This document shows, piece by piece, positions 32,251 to 33,695 of a stretch of 33,695 nt of DNA. A program made the translations under genes and the position numbers. The stretch is from Micavibrio sp. (GTDB taxonomy: Bacteria > Pseudomonadota > Alphaproteobacteria > Micavibrionales > UBA9664). The notes below the pieces were generated by a model, which had not been told where the DNA came from, ran no database searches, and saw only the letters and a program-made list of their open reading frames with translations. Every line of letters begins with the position of its first letter. Position 1 is the stretch's first letter. The stretch spans positions 65,249 to 98,943 of the forward strand of contig PAAR01000029.1 in the NCBI GenBank assembly GCA_002699085.1. Direction: 5' to 3'.

Positions 32251-32280
32251 GCCTTGGTGGTATTCCTTTCCCACCAAGGC
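32251..32280 (+). promoter_or_regulatory. GC-rich hairpin upstream of the small-gene run
   Basis: GCCTTGGTGG (32251-32260) and CCACCAAGGC (32271-32280) form a perfect 10-bp stem with a TATTCCTTTC loop, standing out in very AT-rich DNA. It is followed by A-rich sequence rather than T, so it is not a standard terminator on the plus strand; on the minus strand no T-run follows either. It lies about 20 bases before the first small gene and could be a leader structure. Confidence 0.55.
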
Positions 32281-32298
32281 TTAAAAAAGAAAAAGAAT

Positions 32299-32589
32299 AT
32301 GGAAGTATATGATATGAAAACTTTAGAAACTGATATTTTAGAGCTTAATGATAATATCGATCAAAGCGAATTATCTTCTCAAGCAATAAATAGATACATA
32401 GAGATTTCAACGCATTACATAAATATGGAAAAAATTCAAAAAGCTAGAAAAATATTAATTTCAATAGGTTTTACCAAAAAAAGTGTAGAAAAATATATTA
32501 TACGAACAATTCAGGATGCAGAAATACACATATCTGAAGACTTTAAACTATTGATGAAGGGAAAAGTTTCAAAAAGATATTTAAATTAA
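32299..32589 (+). CDS. Hypothetical 96-residue helical protein
   Basis: An acidic then basic, all-helical, AT-rich gene product with no signal or membrane segment: it opens MEVYDMKTLETDILELNDN, then a long helix with YINMEKIQKARKILISIGF and VEKYIIRTIQDAEIHI. The pattern hints at a small cytosolic dimer or DNA-associated protein, but nothing is recognised. The start could instead be ATG 32314, which has GGAAG 8 bases upstream. It is the first of a plus-strand run of tiny genes divergent from the three-gene operon. Confidence 0.55.
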   Translation: MEVYDMKTLETDILELNDNIDQSELSSQAINRYIEISTHYINMEKIQKARKILISIGFTKKSVEKYIIRTIQDAEIHISEDFKLLMKGKVSKRYLN

Positions 32590-32601
32590 TGAATAAAAAA
32601 A

Positions 32602-32700
32602 ATGTTTAGTTTTATATGGCAATTTTTAAGTGGAATGATTTTATTTGTTATATTGGTTTTTGGATTGTTTTATTTAACAAAAATATTTTTAGGATTTTAG
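32602..32700 (+). CDS. Putative 32-residue membrane peptide
   Basis: ATG 32602 to TAG 32700 encodes a peptide starting MFSFIWQFLSGMILFVIL and ending in a short Lys-containing tail, that is, one hydrophobic helix almost from end to end. Small toxic or accessory membrane peptides look like this, but AT-rich DNA also yields such ORFs by chance and there is no good ribosome-binding site. It lies 18 bases before the tRNA-like gene. Confidence 0.35.
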   Translation: MFSFIWQFLSGMILFVILVFGLFYLTKIFLGF

Positions 32701-32717
32701 TCATGAAAATTCGATAT

Positions 32718-32802
32718 GCTCAAATGGCGAAACAGTTAGACGCGACAAGTAAAACTTGTTTCACTACGGTGAGTACCAGTGCAAATCTGGTTTTGGGCAC
32801 CA
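32718..32802 (+). tRNA. tRNA-Leu-like gene (type II) with a shortened anticodon loop
   Basis: An 85-base cloverleaf with encoded CCA. Acceptor GCTCAAA/TTTGGGC (one G-U), discriminator A, D-stem GCG/CGC, long variable arm TCAC/GTGA, T-stem ACCAG/CTGGT. The long arm, the A73 discriminator and the D-arm point to leucine. The anticodon stem ACAAG/CTTGT encloses only TAAAA; a normal Leu(UAA) loop has seven bases such as TTTAAAA, so two are missing. If the inner G-C pair is opened, a seven-base loop GTAAAAC reads anticodon AAA (codon UUU). The T-loop is TGCAAAT (base 55 is G, not T), and base 19 is T, not G, so elbow contacts are weakened. It may be a degenerate, element-borne or specialised tRNA. 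Confidence 0.7.
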
Positions 32803-32821
32803 TAGATGACTATATCTTGTG

Positions 32822-32842
32822 GGAAGGGATAGTTCCCCTTCC
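32822..32842 (+). promoter_or_regulatory. Hairpin and sequestered ribosome-binding site before the 97-residue gene
   Basis: GGAAGGG (32822-32828) pairs with CCCTTCC (32836-32842) around ATAGTTC. Directly after it, AAAAGGAGCTTTT (32847-32859) is itself a 5-bp mini-hairpin with the Shine-Dalgarno core in its loop and stem, ending at the ATG 32860. The pair could tune translation of the gene. No T-run follows the first stem. Confidence 0.5.
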
Positions 32843-32859
32843 TGCAAAAAGGAGCTTTT

Positions 32860-33153
32860 ATGAATAATTTTTTTAAAGAAAAATTAAAAAATAGATTGAT
32901 GTATTGTTTAAATTGGAAAAAAGATACAGAACTATATCTAAAATATAAAAATCTTACAGATACTGTAAATAGAAAATATTACGAAAAAAAACCTATATTA
33001 AAACTTTTTTTAAATATTTATTTTCTACCAATAAATGTGCTAAAATTTTTGCATCTTTTAAGAATTTCAAGAGATTTAGAAAAGAACAACATAGAGATAA
33101 GTTACATATATAATCAACTAGATAAAGAAGAAAACAATTATGAAAAAGAATAA
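32860..33153 (+). CDS. Hypothetical 97-residue basic protein
   Basis: A Lys/Asn/Tyr-rich protein with a strong AGGAG ribosome-binding site 6 bases from the ATG. It has a hydrophobic central stretch (about 45-65, KLFLNIYFLPINVLKFLHLL) that could be a membrane-interacting helix, flanked by basic and then acidic regions ending in EENNYEKE. It overlaps the next gene by 14 bases, so the two are coupled. Composition is typical of the AT-rich segment. No family recognised. Confidence 0.6.
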   Translation: MNNFFKEKLKNRLMYCLNWKKDTELYLKYKNLTDTVNRKYYEKKPILKLFLNIYFLPINVLKFLHLLRISRDLEKNNIEISYIYNQLDKEENNYEKE

Positions 33154-33346
33154 CATTATCATTTTTTCTAAACATTTTATAAAAAAAAGAATAATTGAAG
33201 AGGGAAGAACATATATAAATGAATTAGTTGGAGAATGTTGTGAGTGTAGTGGGGAAGGTTTTATTTATGAAAGTGATATAGAGATAGTTTGTATCTGTTG
33301 TGATGGAACTGGTGTAATCTACTATGATAAGAAAAAATTAAATTGA
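33140..33346 (+). CDS. Zinc-finger mini-protein with DnaJ-like CxxCxGxG motifs
   Basis: A 68-residue protein. The first 30 residues are basic and helical (KKNNIIIFSKHFIKKRIIEE). Then come two Cys motifs, CCECSGEGFIY and CICCDGTGVIYYD, spaced by about 16 residues, each matching the CxxCxGxG repeat of the DnaJ zinc domain and expected to bind one zinc as a pair. Isolated DnaJ-type zinc fingers of this size occur in phage and mobile-element genes. It overlaps the 97-residue gene, and a stop at 33346 precedes the RmuC start by 32 bases. Role unknown. Confidence 0.65.
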   Translation: MKKNNIIIFSKHFIKKRIIEEGRTYINELVGECCECSGEGFIYESDIEIVCICCDGTGVIYYDKKKLN

Positions 33347-33378
33347 AATATAAAAATAGGAGTATAACGTAGAGAATC

Positions 33379-33695
33379 ATGGATATAATAATAGTAGGAT
33401 TAATAGTAACTGTTTTATTGGTAAATATAGCTTTATTTTTAAAGTTCAAAAGCAAACCTGATGTGGAGGATAATAAAGATCAAGAAGTCCTTAAAATTAA
33501 GGACGACATTAATAGTCTTAAAAATTCATTAGGTGATTCATTCAATAGTATGAGTAAAGAAGTCGCTAAAGATATGACAGTAGCCTTAACTAAAGTGGAT
33601 GAAAAAGTTGGAAACTTTAATCAACAAGTACAATTACTAAATCAAAGCCAAGAGGGTATTACCAAAATTTTAGCAGGAGTTAAAAAATATGGAAC
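33379..33695 (+). CDS. RmuC-family protein, second copy, 3'-truncated by window edge
   Basis: A frame open to the window end (105 codons). It begins MDIIIVGLIVTVLLVNIALF, one transmembrane helix, then a Lys/Glu/Asp coiled-coil region with KEVAKDMTVALTKVDEKVGNF and NQQVQLLNQSQEGITKIL. The last residues GVKKYG occupy the place of the RmuC-core entry (compare LRNPRHQGEWGE in copy 1). That layout and wording fit the RmuC family. It differs markedly from copy 1 in sequence and composition, so it is not a recent duplicate; it belongs to the AT-rich segment. The core nuclease-like domain lies outside the window. Confidence 0.72.
   Translation, partial: MDIIIVGLIVTVLLVNIALFLKFKSKPDVEDNKDQEVLKIKDDINSLKNSLGDSFNSMSKEVAKDMTVALTKVDEKVGNFNQQVQLLNQSQEGITKILAGVKKYG

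Noticed and set aside
32251-32280. Intrinsic terminator at the GC-rich hairpin
   Set aside because: Neither strand has a T-run after the stem; on the plus strand A residues follow.
32616-32867. 83-codon reading frame across the tRNA-like gene
   Set aside because: It spans the tRNA-like cloverleaf and the following hairpin, has no ribosome-binding site, and its product has no sensible composition; the RNA structure explains the sequence.
29790-33695. CRISPR array or transposon ends in the AT-rich segment
   Set aside because: I saw no regularly spaced direct repeats, no transposase and no matching terminal inverted repeats; the only repeats are the local hairpins reported.

Overview
Most of the window (1 to about 29,790) is the chromosome of an alphaproteobacterium of moderate, slightly AT-leaning composition. 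Support: an RNase E whose S1 domain is split by a long acidic/RG-rich insert, the rmuC-def-fmt-truA order, a phasin with a Lys/Ala-rich tail, a SPOR-domain D,D-carboxypeptidase, a DUF3108 protein and a secE-nusG / rplK-rplA cluster. No phylogenetic marker was searched, so the genus is left open.

Layout of the backbone. 1-3477: 3' part of rne, then a HAD phosphatase and engB in a tight operon. 3453-4109: a convergent membrane-anchored, prepilin-like protein, followed by a GC-rich palindromic repeat. 4290-7510: rmuC-def, a cold-shock gene with a structured 5' leader, and fmt. 7515-10,971: a convergent lipoprotein, then truA, a FemAB-like enzyme and a DUF3108 protein overlapping in one operon. 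10,979-13,728 (minus): dacF-like carboxypeptidase then cysS. 13,917-16,256: phasin, N-acetylmuramoyl-L-alanine amidase and a small lipoprotein, each with a recognisable promoter or terminator. 16,342-19,552 (minus): msrA, rplA, rplK with an L1-binding leader, an unknown 101-residue gene, nusG and secE. 19,749-26,865: LysE-type exporter, ABC exporter, single-chain glycyl-tRNA synthetase, a convergent DUF218 protein, an unknown protein, an MliC-like lipoprotein, a second LysE-type exporter and a tiny membrane protein. 26,862-29,137 (minus): a 40-residue ORF, two tandem paralogues of unknown function and an Smr-domain protein. 29,167: a DUF481 outer-membrane protein that is cut short.

At about 29,770-29,793 the sequence changes abruptly to much more AT-rich DNA with AGA/ATA-rich codons. 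The DUF481 gene loses its C-terminal half there, and a GHKL ATPase arriving from the other side also appears to lose its C-terminus at the same point. This is either a recombination scar at the edge of an island or a chimeric assembly join. The AT-rich segment holds a minus-strand three-gene operon (80-residue helical protein, winged-helix-like protein, GHKL ATPase), which is the best candidate for an undescribed, possibly anti-phage, system. Divergent from it is a run of tiny AT-rich genes with an inverted-repeat control region, a tRNA-Leu-like gene with a shortened anticodon loop, a two-CxxC zinc-finger mini-protein and the start of a second RmuC protein unlike the first.
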